From Myxocyprinus asiaticus (taxonomy: Eukaryota; Chordata; Actinopteri; Cypriniformes; Catostomidae), in contig NC_059347.1 in the NCBI RefSeq assembly GCF_019703515.2, positions 23,988,501 to 24,052,500 on the forward strand: a DNA stretch of 64,000 nucleotides, written 5' to 3'. Position numbers and translations under genes: made by a program. Shown here one piece after another: positions 45,881-56,468 of this stretch (the first letter of the stretch is position 1; each line of letters begins with the position of its first letter). Below the pieces are notes generated by a model. It did no database searches, was not told the origin of the DNA, and was given only the letters and a program-made list of their open reading frames with translations.

Positions 45881-46745
45881 CTAAAGGCCTGCTCACACCA
45901 AATCCGTGACGATTTTGCGAGACAAACTAACGATGAAAGGTCTATACACACAGAGTGCGTAAAAAAAAAGAAAATCGGAAAAACAATTTCACCCTTGTAC
46001 AGTAGGCGGCACAGTTGCTGTTCTACAAACATTTATACCAGTGTTCTGCCTGCACTCTTCAGCTGTCAGTGCTAGAGATTAATTTATTGAACGCTGCTAA
46101 AGCATTTCTATACCTAATTTGGCATAACTGTTTCATTATGTTCTTTCCATGGTGTTGATGCATTCTGAGGAGTATATAATCTGTGTTTTTATGCGAGTGA
46201 GATGAGTGAAGAGTGCTGTTGCATAAATATACCTCCTATTTATATTTGCACATGTATTTTGCTACGAGTATATTTCAAACTGACTCCCGAAGCCAACTTC
46301 TCTTTTTATAATGTCTGGATTAATGCCTGGATAATATAACACAAGGTACTGTGATACAAATACACGTGGAATAGTGCACATTAAGAATAGCATAGTACAG
46401 AAAGAAATATGCACAGCCTAATATTAAAAACTAATATATAAGAAAACACTGGCTCACGGTCTTTTCTTTATTTAAATTATTGCAATACTTTGTTATATTA
46501 TCCTTAAGAACAATAACCATATTAATGCTAATAGGTATAATAATTGATTCTACAATTAGTGAAAGTGCAGGGAGTAGATACCGTTTGGAGAACAGTTGAC
46601 TCGCATGGAGGACATGCAGATCCAAATAGTTTTTGTTTGTTGTTGTTTCAGCAGGCAAAGTTGTGTAGTTTTGTGTATCTGTATACAAACAAAATGTTCA
46701 TAATTGTTTGAATAAATAAAACAGGCTACTAATACTGAGAAAAAG

Positions 46746-46821
<76 letters not shown>

Positions 46822-46867
46822 ATATTTATGCATGACACTTTTAATAATAAAAACAACAATATGAATA

Positions 46868-46905
<38 letters not shown>

Positions 46906-47055
46906 CAGTGGCAATTTCTCAGGGCCAGCAAAGCCTTCTCTGCTGGCATAACATGCCTAATAAATAAATATTTTTTCATCCTTTCATTCTCATTGACCTT
47001 TTTGCCTATGTATTTTCAATCGCTTTCCACTCCTAATTAATCTATAAACAAATAG
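45881..47055. other. anonymous DNA with simple repeats
   Basis: Contains a TA tract (46,749-46,817) and an (AAT)n tract (46,871-46,905). No gene is recognised. Confidence 0.5.
46749..46905. repeat. (TA)n and (AAT)n microsatellites
   Basis: TA tract at 46,749-46,817 and an AAT/ATA tract at about 46,871-46,905. Frames reading poly-I or poly-N here are artefacts. Confidence 0.95.
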
Positions 47056-47059
47056 CAAA

Positions 47060-47660
47060 AAACAAAAAATTGTATCCAATCAGAATTTATTCCTCGATGC
47101 TTACAAGCAAAGTCTGACAACTGTTTCACAAATCGCATGCCCGAAGCCATGCTTCTTAGCCGAAGCAGTGCGTGAGTCTGAGCTCCACCCCATCAGGCCT
47201 TCAGAATTTCCACAGAATCCCTCAACAATGTAAGTGAATAGGCATCTAAAGTCAGACTGTCAGATTCATCAGCCAATCAGATTGATTTATTTGTTCTTGT
47301 GGGTGTGGTCTTTAGGATATGTCCCAGTCCAGGCCTTCTAGCTGGCCTTGAGTGACGCAATCACGCTTTAAGTGATGTACGTAATTTGAAAGTGAAGAGC
47401 GCGAGATGTTGCTGATGAGTCGGCTGTCATGACTGCTGGTATTGCCGTTGAGAAAGAGATCCTTATGGATTTACAAACCTGAGATGTTCTGCATGATCAT
47501 GCGATTGATTAATTAAACAAGAAAGGAGGACTGATTTTCACTTCAAGCAAATTGGTAAGTGCTTTTTGCATTGTTATAGCAACATCAGGAGTTTTCTAAG
47601 TGGCTGCTTGAGCATTCAGTGTCGGATCAAGTTTTGAAAAGTAACCGTGTACCCTGACGA
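47060..47660 (+). repeat. unidentified 0.57-kb repeat, copy 1
   Basis: Matches 58,213-58,770 closely along its whole length in the same orientation (TCAGAATTTATTCCTCGATG, CAATCAGATTGATTTATTTG, GGCCTTCTAGCTGGCCTTGA, GAGAAAGAGATCCTTATGGA, TGCTTTTTGCATTGTTATAG). This copy has a 19-bp insertion around CCATGCTTCTTAGCCGAAG, itself partly a repeat of the preceding GCCCGAAG. The short frame seen in copy 2 is interrupted here by TGA after LMDLQT and by TAA. The end is GGTAAGTGC plus about 100 bp, then the copies diverge. Confidence 0.75.
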
Positions 47661-47878
47661 AACAAAATTTATTGCAAGCAAAATTTAAAATATATTAGTG
47701 AGCTCTTTCTTGGTTTTCGTGCGTGGATGTGTTTTTAAAATTTCAATTGTTATTATAAGTTGACTGCCACGTAATGTATGATACATACGGCATACGGTGT
47801 CTTATTCATTGTGAAACTGTGTTTTCTTAATGGCATGAATCGCACTGAAGGCCTAGACTTAAAATGCATGGGCCGTGG

Positions 47879-47881
<3 letters not shown>

Positions 47882-47945
<64 letters not shown>
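47882..47945. repeat. (TA)n microsatellite
   Basis: 64 bp of TA. Confidence 0.95.
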
Positions 47946-47948
<3 letters not shown>

Positions 47949-48164
47949 CATGTATTACAATTATAAAACTATTTATTACAAGAATTGTCTATCTTATCTT
48001 AATGTTATCATTTGAACAACAAGTGTAATGACTGAATCAAGGTTTTAACAAATTTTGTATACAAAACAGTTCTTGTTTCATTTTGGTATTACAGAGAGCA
48101 ATGACTTGGGGTTTAGTAAGGGAGTGTGGCATGATTGTTGGTGCCAGATGGGCTGGTTTGAGTA

Positions 48165-48495
48165 TTTCTGTAACTGCTGATCTCCTGGGATTTTCACGCA
48201 CAACAGTCTCTAGAATTTTCTCAGAATGGTGTCAAAAATAATAAAAAACATCCAGTGAGCGGCAGTTCAGCTGATGTAAATGCCTTGTTGATGAGAGAGA
48301 TCAACAGAGAATGACCAGACTGATTCAAACTGACAAAGTCTACGGTAACTCAGATAACCGCTCTGTATAATTGTGGTGAGAAGAATATCATCTCTGAATA
48401 CTATTCTGAAATGAGGGTTGGTGCTGTTTTAGCAGCACGAGGTGGACCTACACAATATTAGGCAGGTGGTTTTAATGTTGTGGCTGATCGGTATA
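48165..48495 (+). mobile_element. partial copy of the 5.9-kb inverted-repeat element
   Basis: TAACTGCTGATCTCCTGGGA, ACAACAGTCTCTAGAATTTT, CATCCAGTGAGCGGCAGTTC and the right end ACACAATATTAGGCAGGTGG, TTTTAATGTTGTGGCTGATC match 5,903-6,287. The left inverted repeat is missing. The middle is longer than in the other copy (GTAACTCAGATAACCGCTCT), so the 5.9-kb copy is internally deleted relative to it. Confidence 0.75.
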
Positions 48496-49040
48496 TAAAA
48501 CATACACTTGTACATTTAAAACTAAGTCATAAGCACATGATTTTGTCTCTTTGAGCAATTTAGTGAATTCCATCAAATTTCATTTTTTTTTTTTTTTTTT
48601 ATTATTATTATTTTCACTGGAATCCCCTACTGTAAAATATAACTTGAAAACATGCAACTATGGTTACACACTTTCCCCAATCACTGTTGACTCTCCCTCA
48701 CCACTGAACAAGACCAAGCAATAAAGTTTAAATGGTAAAAGTATGTACTGGAGTGAGATAGACCACCTCTAATGTGTGTGAGATGAGTTTTTAAGTGCTC
48801 CTGGAGAACTGTGCATGGAAATAATTCACATAAAATTATATCCCTAAGCCTAACACAAAACATAACTCATTTGACCATACCACACTCATTTTGAACAACC
48901 ACTAATTGCTGTTCACGTCTGTTCTGGCTTCTGACATAGCAGAGATTAAAAAAACAAATTGTAATGAGAAGTTGCACAAAGTGTTGTAAGCAGTAGCAGT
49001 ATGGTTAAAAATTCAATCTTGTGTCTATGTGTTTCCCTAT
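48496..49040. other. no recognisable feature
   Basis: A T run at about 48,582-48,600, otherwise AT-rich unique-looking DNA. Confidence 0.5.
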
Positions 49041-49043
49041 ATA

Positions 49044-50616
49044 CAGGTGCATCTCAATAAATTAGAATGTCATGGAAAAGTTCATTTATTTCAGGAATTC
49101 AACTCAAATTGTGAAACTCGTGTATTAAATAAATTCAATGCACACAGACTGAAGTAGTTTAAGTCTTTGGTTCTTTTAATTGTGATGATTTTGGCTCACA
49201 TTTAACAAAAACCCACCAATTCACTATCTCAAAAAATTAGAATATGGTGACATGCCAATCAGCTAATCAACTCAAAACACCTGCAAAGGTTCCCTGAGCC
49301 TTCAAAATGGTCTCTCAGTTTGGTTCACTAGGCTACACAGTCATGGGGAAGACTGCTGATCTGACAGTTGTCCAGAAGACAATCATTGACACCCTTCACA
49401 AGGAGGGTAAGCAAACATTCATTGCCAATTGGCTGTTCACAGAGTGCTGTATCCAAGCATGTTAACAGAAAGTTGAGTGGAAGGAAAAAGTGTGGAAGAA
49501 AAAGATGCACAACCAACCGAGAGAACCGCAGCCTTATGAGGATTGTCAAGCAAAATCGATTCAAGAATTTGGGTGAACTTCACAAGGAATGGACTGAGGC
49601 TGGGGTCAAGGCATTAAGAGCCACCACACACAGACATGTCAAGGAATTTGGCTACAGTTGTCGTATTCCTCTTGTTAAGCCACTCCTGAACCACAGACAA
49701 CGTCAGAGGTGTCTTACCTGGGCTAAGGAGAAGAACTGGACTGTTGACCAGTGGTCCAAAGTCCTCTTTTCAGATGAGAACAAGTTTTGTATTTCATTTG
49801 GAAACAAAGGTCCTAGAGTCTGGAGGAAGGGTGGAGAAGCTCATAGCCCAAGTTGCTTGAAGTCCAGTGTTAAGTTTCCACAGTCTGTGATGATTTGGGT
49901 TGCAATGTCATCTGCTGGTGTTGGTCCATTGTGTTTTTTGAAAACCAAAGTCACTGCACCCGTTTACCAAGAAATTTTGGAGCACTTCATGCTTCCTTCT
50001 GCTGACCAGCTTTTTAAAGATGCTGATTTCATTTTCCAGCAAGATTTGGCACCTGCCCACACTGCCAAAAGCACCAAAAGGTGGTTAAATGACCATGGTG
50101 TTGGTGTGCTTGACTGGCCAGCAAACTCACCAGACCTGAACCCCATAGAGAATCTATGGGGTATTGTAAAGAGGAAAATGAGAAACAAGAGACCAAAAAA
50201 TGCAGATGAGCTGAAGGCCACTGTCAAAGAAACCTGGGCTTCCATACCACCTCAGCAGTGCCACAAACTGATCACCTCCATGCCACGCCGAATTGAGGCA
50301 GTAATTAAAGCAAAAGGAGCCCCTACCAAGTATTGAGTACATATACAGTAAATGAACATACTTTCCAGAAGGCCAACAATTCACTAAAAATGTTTTTTTT
50401 ATTGGTCTTATGATGTATTCTAATTTTTTGAGATGGTGAATTGGTGGGTTTTTGTTAAATGTGAGCCAAAATCATCACAATTAAAAGAACCAAAGACTTA
50501 AACTACTTCAGTCTGTGTGCATTGAATTTATTTAATACACAAGTTTCACAATTTGAGTTGAATTACTGAAATAAATGAACTTTTCCATGACATTCTAATT
50601 TATTGAGATGCACCTG
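49044..50616 (+). mobile_element. Tc1-like transposon 2, long inverted repeats of about 205 bp
   Basis: Both ends begin CAGGTGCATCTCAATAAATT and stay nearly identical in inverted form for about 205 bp (49,044-49,250 and 50,408-50,616), including GAAAAGTTCATTTATTTCAG and AGTCTTTGGTTCTTTTAATT. Each arm has a second copy of an AAATTAGAAT motif near its inner end (CTCAAAAAATTAGAATA), the outer/inner direct-repeat plan of IR/DR Tc1 elements. TA flanks both sides (49,042-49,043 and 50,617-50,618). Total 1,573 bp with one transposase gene. Confidence 0.9.
49343..50336 (+). pseudogene. Tc1-like transposase, one early frameshift
   Basis: The natural start is ATG 49,343 (MGKTADLTVVQKTIIDTLHK). After QTFIA the frame is lost near 49,430, apparently by a small deletion in the first helix-turn-helix. 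The other frame then runs open to the stop at 50,334-50,336: CSQSAVSKHVNRKLSGRKKC, a GRKR hook, then the catalytic core LFSDENKFCIS, FQQDLAPAHTAKS and [18 protein letters not shown]. There are 34 residues between the second Asp and the Glu (DD34E). It ends KAKGAPTKY. About 300 of an expected 330-340 residues are continuous. A shorter protein without the N-terminal DNA-binding helices could be made but should not bind its ends properly. Confidence 0.85.
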
Positions 50617-50619
50617 TAT

Positions 50620-52688
50620 GTAAGCAATTCTGGAATTCAACAGATGTAACTGAATCTCTCCAATTGTTGTATTATCATAGCAAGTTGTTTTTATAAGGGC
50701 ACTATATTTACACAAAAACTGTAAAAGACACTGTTGTTTCCATACATTTAACTTATCAAAATAATTTCAGTAATTTCTACTCAATTTCCTGAATCTTAGT
50801 GGTTGAAAGTGCAACAAACTTATCTCTGCATGTACACTTGGTTGTATACGATGAAAATTAAATGCAAGTTTCCAATTTTAGTGGGAAAAAATTGTTAACA
50901 CTGTATTATAAAAGAAAGCCTTAAAACTTGAAAATTGGTGTAAATGTAAATTTTGTGTAGATGTAAATTTGAGATTCTACCCTGCAATAAACTGTCTATT
51001 TGTACAGCATACAAATAAAGTGTATTCTACAAACATGTGCAGAATTGTAGAGGTACTTCTCTGCTTGGTTGGACTGCTGAACAACACTGTGTATGTGTGT
51101 GTACCAGTGACAGATGTTTTAGCAGTGGCAGCAGATATGTGTGTGTATATGAGAGTGTGTCATGCTGACACTCTGGACTGATGACTGGGGTAGGGGCTGC
51201 CAGTCTGGGTGTTTGCCCCACTGATCCACCCTGCAGTGCGGCTCCATCGGCCCTTCCAACCCCCTACTATCCAGGTCCCCATAAAAATAGCCCATTCCAT
51301 TACTCTTGCTCTTCCCCAGAGGCTGCAAGTTCTCCAAGATCATTACTGCGACTAAGGATATGACTCCTCTCGCACACATGCCCGATCGCCCCACCCCATC
51401 TCCATTGCACTAATTATAGGTCAAGTATGCCTTTTTGTAAATTATAAATCCTTTGTTTAAATCCTGAATGAAAAGGAGACACAGAACAAGAGACAAGAGT
51501 CAGCCGAAGGAGGGAGAGGGTGAAAAAAAAAATGCTGAAAAATTGGAACTGGGGGAACATTTTCAATTATGAAACTGAGCTAATTTGGTATGACCAGCGA
51601 GTGTCATACACGCTGACAGTGCTCCATTATGCAGTCATTTGGGTTCTTTTAAATTAGTTATGTTAATGTCCTGCACAGGAATGTAACACTTGGATGGGAC
51701 AAGATTCCAGCAATTAATTTCTACAGTCAAGCAAGAGACAAGCAAATTTATTTCTCTCCCCCCCCCTCCCCCCACCTCTTGGGGACTGGGAGGCAGAGGG
51801 TGTGAGGGTGGGGTGCACACGTTCGGGAGAGCCGAACAAGCACAACACCGTGGCCTAAATAAAGCCCAAACAATGGGCGCCAATGCCTCCTCATTCATTC
51901 CATTGACAGTATTTTGCAGCTTAAACCTGTTTTATTAATTATGTTTGACATTTCCATAATTAGTTTCATTTACACAAAATCAATCCCTGCCGCCACCCAG
52001 TCTCATTTATCATTTGAAAAAATTTGCATAGCCAGTGCTGACTTTTTCTACTTAATTATACATTAAAAGTGTCAAGTGTGCTTGCTGCCTGGCATTACCT
52101 GCTGCAGAAAGGGCTGTGGCTGGACGGCGTTGACATTAATCATAGCTAGCCTGAGAGTAGCACTGGATGCTTGCGGGGAAGGGAGGGGAGTGGAGAGCCT
52201 AGTTTTGGGAGCCCCTGGCCTGCTGAAAGCGGAAAAAGAAACGTTAACCTCGAGCCCAAAACAGCCACTGATTGTTTACTGTCCGAGCGCGCTGTAGTAA
52301 GTAAATAAACAAAATGTATTCATCTGATTGTGTTTCATGGGGCTGGTGACTTTAGGTCAACTTTTTGTCAAATTTACAAAATAAATTAATTGGTTGGGGA
52401 CATAGGTGATACTAGACCATTTTGGGGTGGAGGCTTTACCCCCCCTGTTTTTCAACTTAGCCCCATTAAAAAATGTATCCATCTGCAGTATAACCAATTG
52501 TTAAAATCCTTAATGCTTTCGCCTATAGTGGCACTCTTTCCTAGGGCTACATAGATTACCACCCCAGTCCACAGCTCTCGGCTATGCACTTTTATTTATT
52601 GCTCATTTGTGCTATTTGTTCCGTTGCAATCACAGACTAAAAGGGGGTTTTGATTACATTCACTGAAAATATTTACAATTTGTTTTGG
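50620..52688. other. anonymous DNA, candidate conserved non-coding block
   Basis: No gene is recognised. The region 51,560-52,180 is complex, low in repeats and rich in homeodomain- and POU-like sites (TTAATTATG, CATAATTAG, CTTAATTATAC, ATTTGCAT). This is the texture often seen in conserved non-coding elements near developmental genes. That is inference only. Confidence 0.4.
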
Positions 52689-52898
52689 GCAACACTGTAC
52701 AATAAGATCATTCACCTTTACATTAGTTTACACAATAGTTATGAACTAACAATGAATAATACTTTTACAGCATTTGCTAATATTGGTAAAAGGATAATTC
52801 CAGGTTCACTACAAGTTGAGCTCAGTTGGCTGCATTTGTGGTATAATGTTTGCTACAAAAAATATGATTACAACAAAAAATAATTTACAAATTAATTA

Positions 52899-52901
<3 letters not shown>

Positions 52902-52954
<53 letters not shown>
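52902..52954. repeat. (TA)n microsatellite
   Basis: 53 bp of TA inside the DNA repeat. Confidence 0.95.
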
Positions 52955-52957
<3 letters not shown>

Positions 52958-53166
52958 TAACTTGTATTAAACCCGTAATATTCCTTTAATGTTAATTTGT
53001 TAATGTGTTAATGCAATAGAAATGCATTATTAAGTAAAATAAACAACAACAATGAACAATATTTCCAAATTAATATTAACCAAAATTAGTAAATTTAAAA
53101 ATGTTTATTGTCAGTTCATGATACCAACTGCATTCTAATGTACTTATGTTACAATTTGCACTAATG

Positions 53167-53591
53167 GGAAGTCTGGGTAGCTCGCTACCACCCCTGGAGT
53201 TCACTAGTTCGCTAGTTCGAATCCCAGGGCGTGCCGAGTGACTCCAGCCAGGTCTCCTAAGCAACCAAATTGGCCCGGTTGCTAGGGAGGGTAGAGTCAC
53301 ATGGGGTAACCTCCTCATGGTCGCTATAATGTGGTTCGTTCTCAGTGGGGCGCGTGGTGAGTTGAGCGCAGATGCCGCAGTGGATGGCGTGAAGCCTCCA
53401 CATGTGCTATGTCTCCGTGGAAACGCGCTCAACAAGCCACGTGATAAGATGCGCGGGTTGATGGTCTCAGACATGGAGGCAACTGGGATTCGTCCTCCGC
53501 CACCCGGATTGAGGTGAATCACTACGTTACCATGAGGACTTAAAAGTGCACTGGGAATTGGGCATTCCGCAAAAAAGGGAGAAAAAAAAAA
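53167..53591 (+). mobile_element. tRNA-derived SINE with 15-bp target duplication
   Basis: The head has a tRNA-like GGGTAGCTC (degenerate box A, about 53,174) and GTTCGAATCCC (box B, 53,215-53,225), the internal pol III promoter. A long unrelated body follows (AGTGACTCCAGCCAGGTCTC, TGGCCCGGTTGCTAGGGAGG, GCGCTCAACAAGCCACGTGA, CGTCCTCCGCCACCCGGATT) and then an A-rich tail (GGGAGAAAAAAAAAA). Flanks CAATTTGCACTAATG (53,152-53,166) and CAATTAGCACTAATG (53,592-53,606) are a target duplication with one mismatch. The frames on either strand are incidental. SINEs like this move with LINE-encoded enzymes. Confidence 0.9.
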
Positions 53592-53654
53592 CAATTAGCA
53601 CTAATGTTATCTAATAGAACCTTAATTGTTACCAGGTGCTTAAGTGTTACATGG

Positions 53655-54885
53655 AATTGTTACATGAGCAAGTTCTGAACACGCAATTTCTCGCACTAAA
53701 AGCAAGAAACACCTCCGGAGTTTTATAAGGGGCTTAAATCAAACTTAAACTTAAGTTTAAACTGCAGGAAGCACCTCTGGCTGGGGATAAAAGAATACAA
53801 GGTAGAACAATGAAGCCATTAAGTGTTCTTCATTGCTGTTTTACAAACCACTGTAGGAACAGCTTATTCCTAAATCCTTACAGATGTACACCCTCCAAGG
53901 CATGCTCTGAATTATACCTGAGTAAGGACACTACATGGCCATATTTGATTTAGGGCTCTTTATCCATTCTTTCTCTTCAAAAGAATGGTAAAACATCCTG
54001 ACGTAACATAATTAGAGATGATGTGGTGCTCATTTTGACGTTCACTCTAGGTAAGAACTGCTGTCAAGTGTCTGTTTGAAATGAGTGTGTGTCCTACACT
54101 GCCATGATAAATGATAGGTTTGAAGCACTTAGAGGTTGGATTTGCAAAAGGCTGAATGTAGGGATTGATGCTCATTGACATTTTACAGAGGGCTGAAATA
54201 GGGTATGCTCTTGAGCTGTTAAAGGATCTTTCCAGCACAAATCATTTCTACAGCTCCTTAAGATCCTGAAAGCCATGATATGTTCACAGTGATACCCCCT
54301 GGTTGAAAATTGAGGCAAAACTTTTGCGATGAAAGACTTTGGCAAGATGTCTCCTCCTTCCCTATTGGATAGAGTAGCAAAATGAGCATTTCACCGAAAA
54401 GGCAAATGCCTCCTCAAAAAAAAAAAAAAAAAGACAAAATAATCATTGTGTAAAGCACACATTTTTCTAAAACACTGTCCAGCAGCAGCAACAGCAAATA
54501 AAATGTCAGTGTGTGTATGGGTGGGGCAGTATCTCTTTTGCCTCCCTTTGGCTCATTACATTCTTACTGAGTCCTAAAGTAAAGAAGCAAAGAAAGCAAT
54601 GGCGAAATACAGGGGGAAACTCACAAAAGAAGAGGCATTGCACTCTTGGCTGATTAAACTGTTAATCTGATAATGCAGTCAAACTGGTGCAAATAGCCTA
54701 ATTACACAAATAACTTGCTTTCCTGGACATAATTTTCGATCACATCTGAATCTAAATCAACTTGAAATGATTTGAAACACAAAATGATTTGTGAGTGAGA
54801 TGGAATCTAGTAAGGTTAAATGAAGCTGCACCACTATGGCTGGGACCATCATGACACTTCCAATGTTTATAGAGGATTTGTTGAA
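53655..54885. other. no gene seen
   Basis: AT-rich anonymous DNA with an A run at 54,417-54,432. No similarity is recognised. Confidence 0.5.
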
Positions 54886-54889
54886 TTAA

Positions 54890-56468
54890 AGGTTAACTTA
54901 CACTGCCCCCAATAAAGATAACTCTATACTGAACAACTACAGACCAATCTCAAACTTACTTTCATAGGCAAGATCATTGAAAAGGTTGTTTTCAATCAGC
55001 TGAACAAATTCTTAAACTCAAATGACTACTTGGACAATTTCCAGTCTGATTTACGACTGCATCACAGCACACAGACGGCGCTCATAAAGCTACTTAATGA
55101 TTTTTGGCTAAGTACTAATTCAGGCAAAATATCAGTGCTGGTATTACTAGATCTCAGTGCTGCCTTTGACACTGTTGACCACAACATTCTCCTAGACAGA
55201 TTGGAAAACTGGGTAGGGCTATCTGGGATGGTCCTCAGCTGGTTCAGGTCTTAACTAGAAGAGAGGTGTTCCTATGTGAACATAGGCAACAATGAATCTG
55301 AGTGGACATCCATGATGTGTGGAGTCCCACATGGTTCAATTCTTGCACCACTCCTGTTCAACCTGTATATGCTCCCACTAGGTCAAATTATGAAAAATAA
55401 CCAAACTGCATACCATAGCTATGCAGACGACACCCAGATCTACCTAGTCTTATCGCCAAATGACTACAGCCCCATAGACTCTCTGTGCCAGTGCATTGAT
55501 GAAATTAGCAATTGGATGTGCCAAAACTTCCTTCAGTTAAACAATGACAAGACAGACGCTATTGTATTTGGCAACAAAGGCAAAATTCCCAAGGTGAACA
55601 CATACCTTGACTCCAAAGGTCTAAAGACAAAAAATCAAGTAAAGAATCTTGGTGTCATTTTGGAGTCACATTAAAGCAATAACTAAATCAGCCTACTATC
55701 ATCTCAAAACTATCTAAAACATCTATAACAAGAATTAGATGTTTTGTATCCAGTCAAGACTTAGAGAAACTTGTTCATACATTCATCACCAGTAGGGTGG
55801 ACTATTGCAATTGACTTCTCACCGGCCTTCCCAAAAAGACCATTAGACACCTGAAGCTCATTCAGAATGTTGCTGCCAGGAATCTTACCCGAACCAAAAA
55901 ATCTGAACATATTTTTTCAGTCCTCATATCTTTACACTGGCTTTCAGTCACATTTAGAATTTATTGTAAAGTGCTATTACTCATTTATAAATCACTGAAT
56001 GGCCTAGGACCTAAATACATTGCAGATACTGTATGCTTGTTGAATATAAACCTAACAGACCTCTCAGATCATTAGGATCAAGTCAGTTAGACACACAGAG
56101 GGTTCACTCAAAACAAGGTGAGACAGCGTTTAGCTATTATGCCACCCACAGCTGGAATCAGCTTCCAGAAGAGGTCAGGTGTGCTCCAACAGTAGCCACA
56201 TTCAAATCCAGACTGAAAACACATTTGTTAAGCTGTGCATTTATTCACTGAGCAATGTGTTGCACTTACTGATTGCACTGCATCATTTAGTTTAATAATT
56301 TTTACTTTTAAAAATGTATTTTATTACTTTTTATTTGTATTTCTTGTTCTGACTTGGTTTTAAAATTTATTTTATCTTACATTTTCTTTATAATTTTTAT
56401 GCAAAGCACTTTGAATTGCCATTGTGTATGAAATGTACTATATAAATAAACTTGCCTTGCCTTGGCTA
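54890..56468 (+). mobile_element. CR1/L2-type LINE, 5' truncated
   Basis: RT begins at LNNYRPISN (about 54,920) and runs on the + strand to a C-terminal segment ending at 56,251. The 3' UTR ends with GCAAAGCACTTTGAATTGCC, ATGTACTATATAAATAAACT and a short TTGCC tandem (56,450-56,460). That ending (a small stem, then ATAAATAAA and a short tandem repeat in place of poly-A) is typical of L2/CR1-group elements in fish. The endonuclease and ORF1 are absent, as expected from 5' truncation during reverse transcription. Confidence 0.8.
54915..56251 (+). pseudogene. CR1/L2-type reverse transcriptase, stops and shifts
   Basis: LNNYRPISN is followed by a small shift, then GKIIEKVVFNQLNKFL, FQSDLRLHHSTQTALIKLLN, VLLDLSAAFDTVDHNILLDR (motif A), WFRS and a TAA at 55,252 in the same frame. 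Then come CGVPHGSILAPLLFNLYML (motif B), YHSYADDTQIYL (motif C with both Asp) and LNNDKTDAIVFG, VKNLGVIL. It stops at 55,674. After more damage, the C-terminal HSWNQLPEEVR with TFKSRLKTHLLSCAF closes at 56,251. The enzyme would prime on nicked target DNA. Catalytic residues persist but the frame does not. Confidence 0.8.

Larger units (their letters stand above)
52690..53650. mobile_element. palindromic DNA repeat, interrupted by (TA)n and a SINE
   Basis: AACACTGTACAATAAGATCA at the left, AGAACCTTAATTG and TAAGTGTTAC at the right, and internal GAACTAACAATGAATAATA, TTAATGTTAATTTG and GTTCATGATACCAACTGCAT identify the family seen at 14,395-14,803. It is split by a TA tract (52,902-52,954) and a SINE (53,167-53,591). 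Confidence 0.65.

Noticed and set aside
53076..53594. 172-codon minus-strand frame
   Set aside because: Lies across a SINE with box B and target duplication on the + strand. The frame is incidental.
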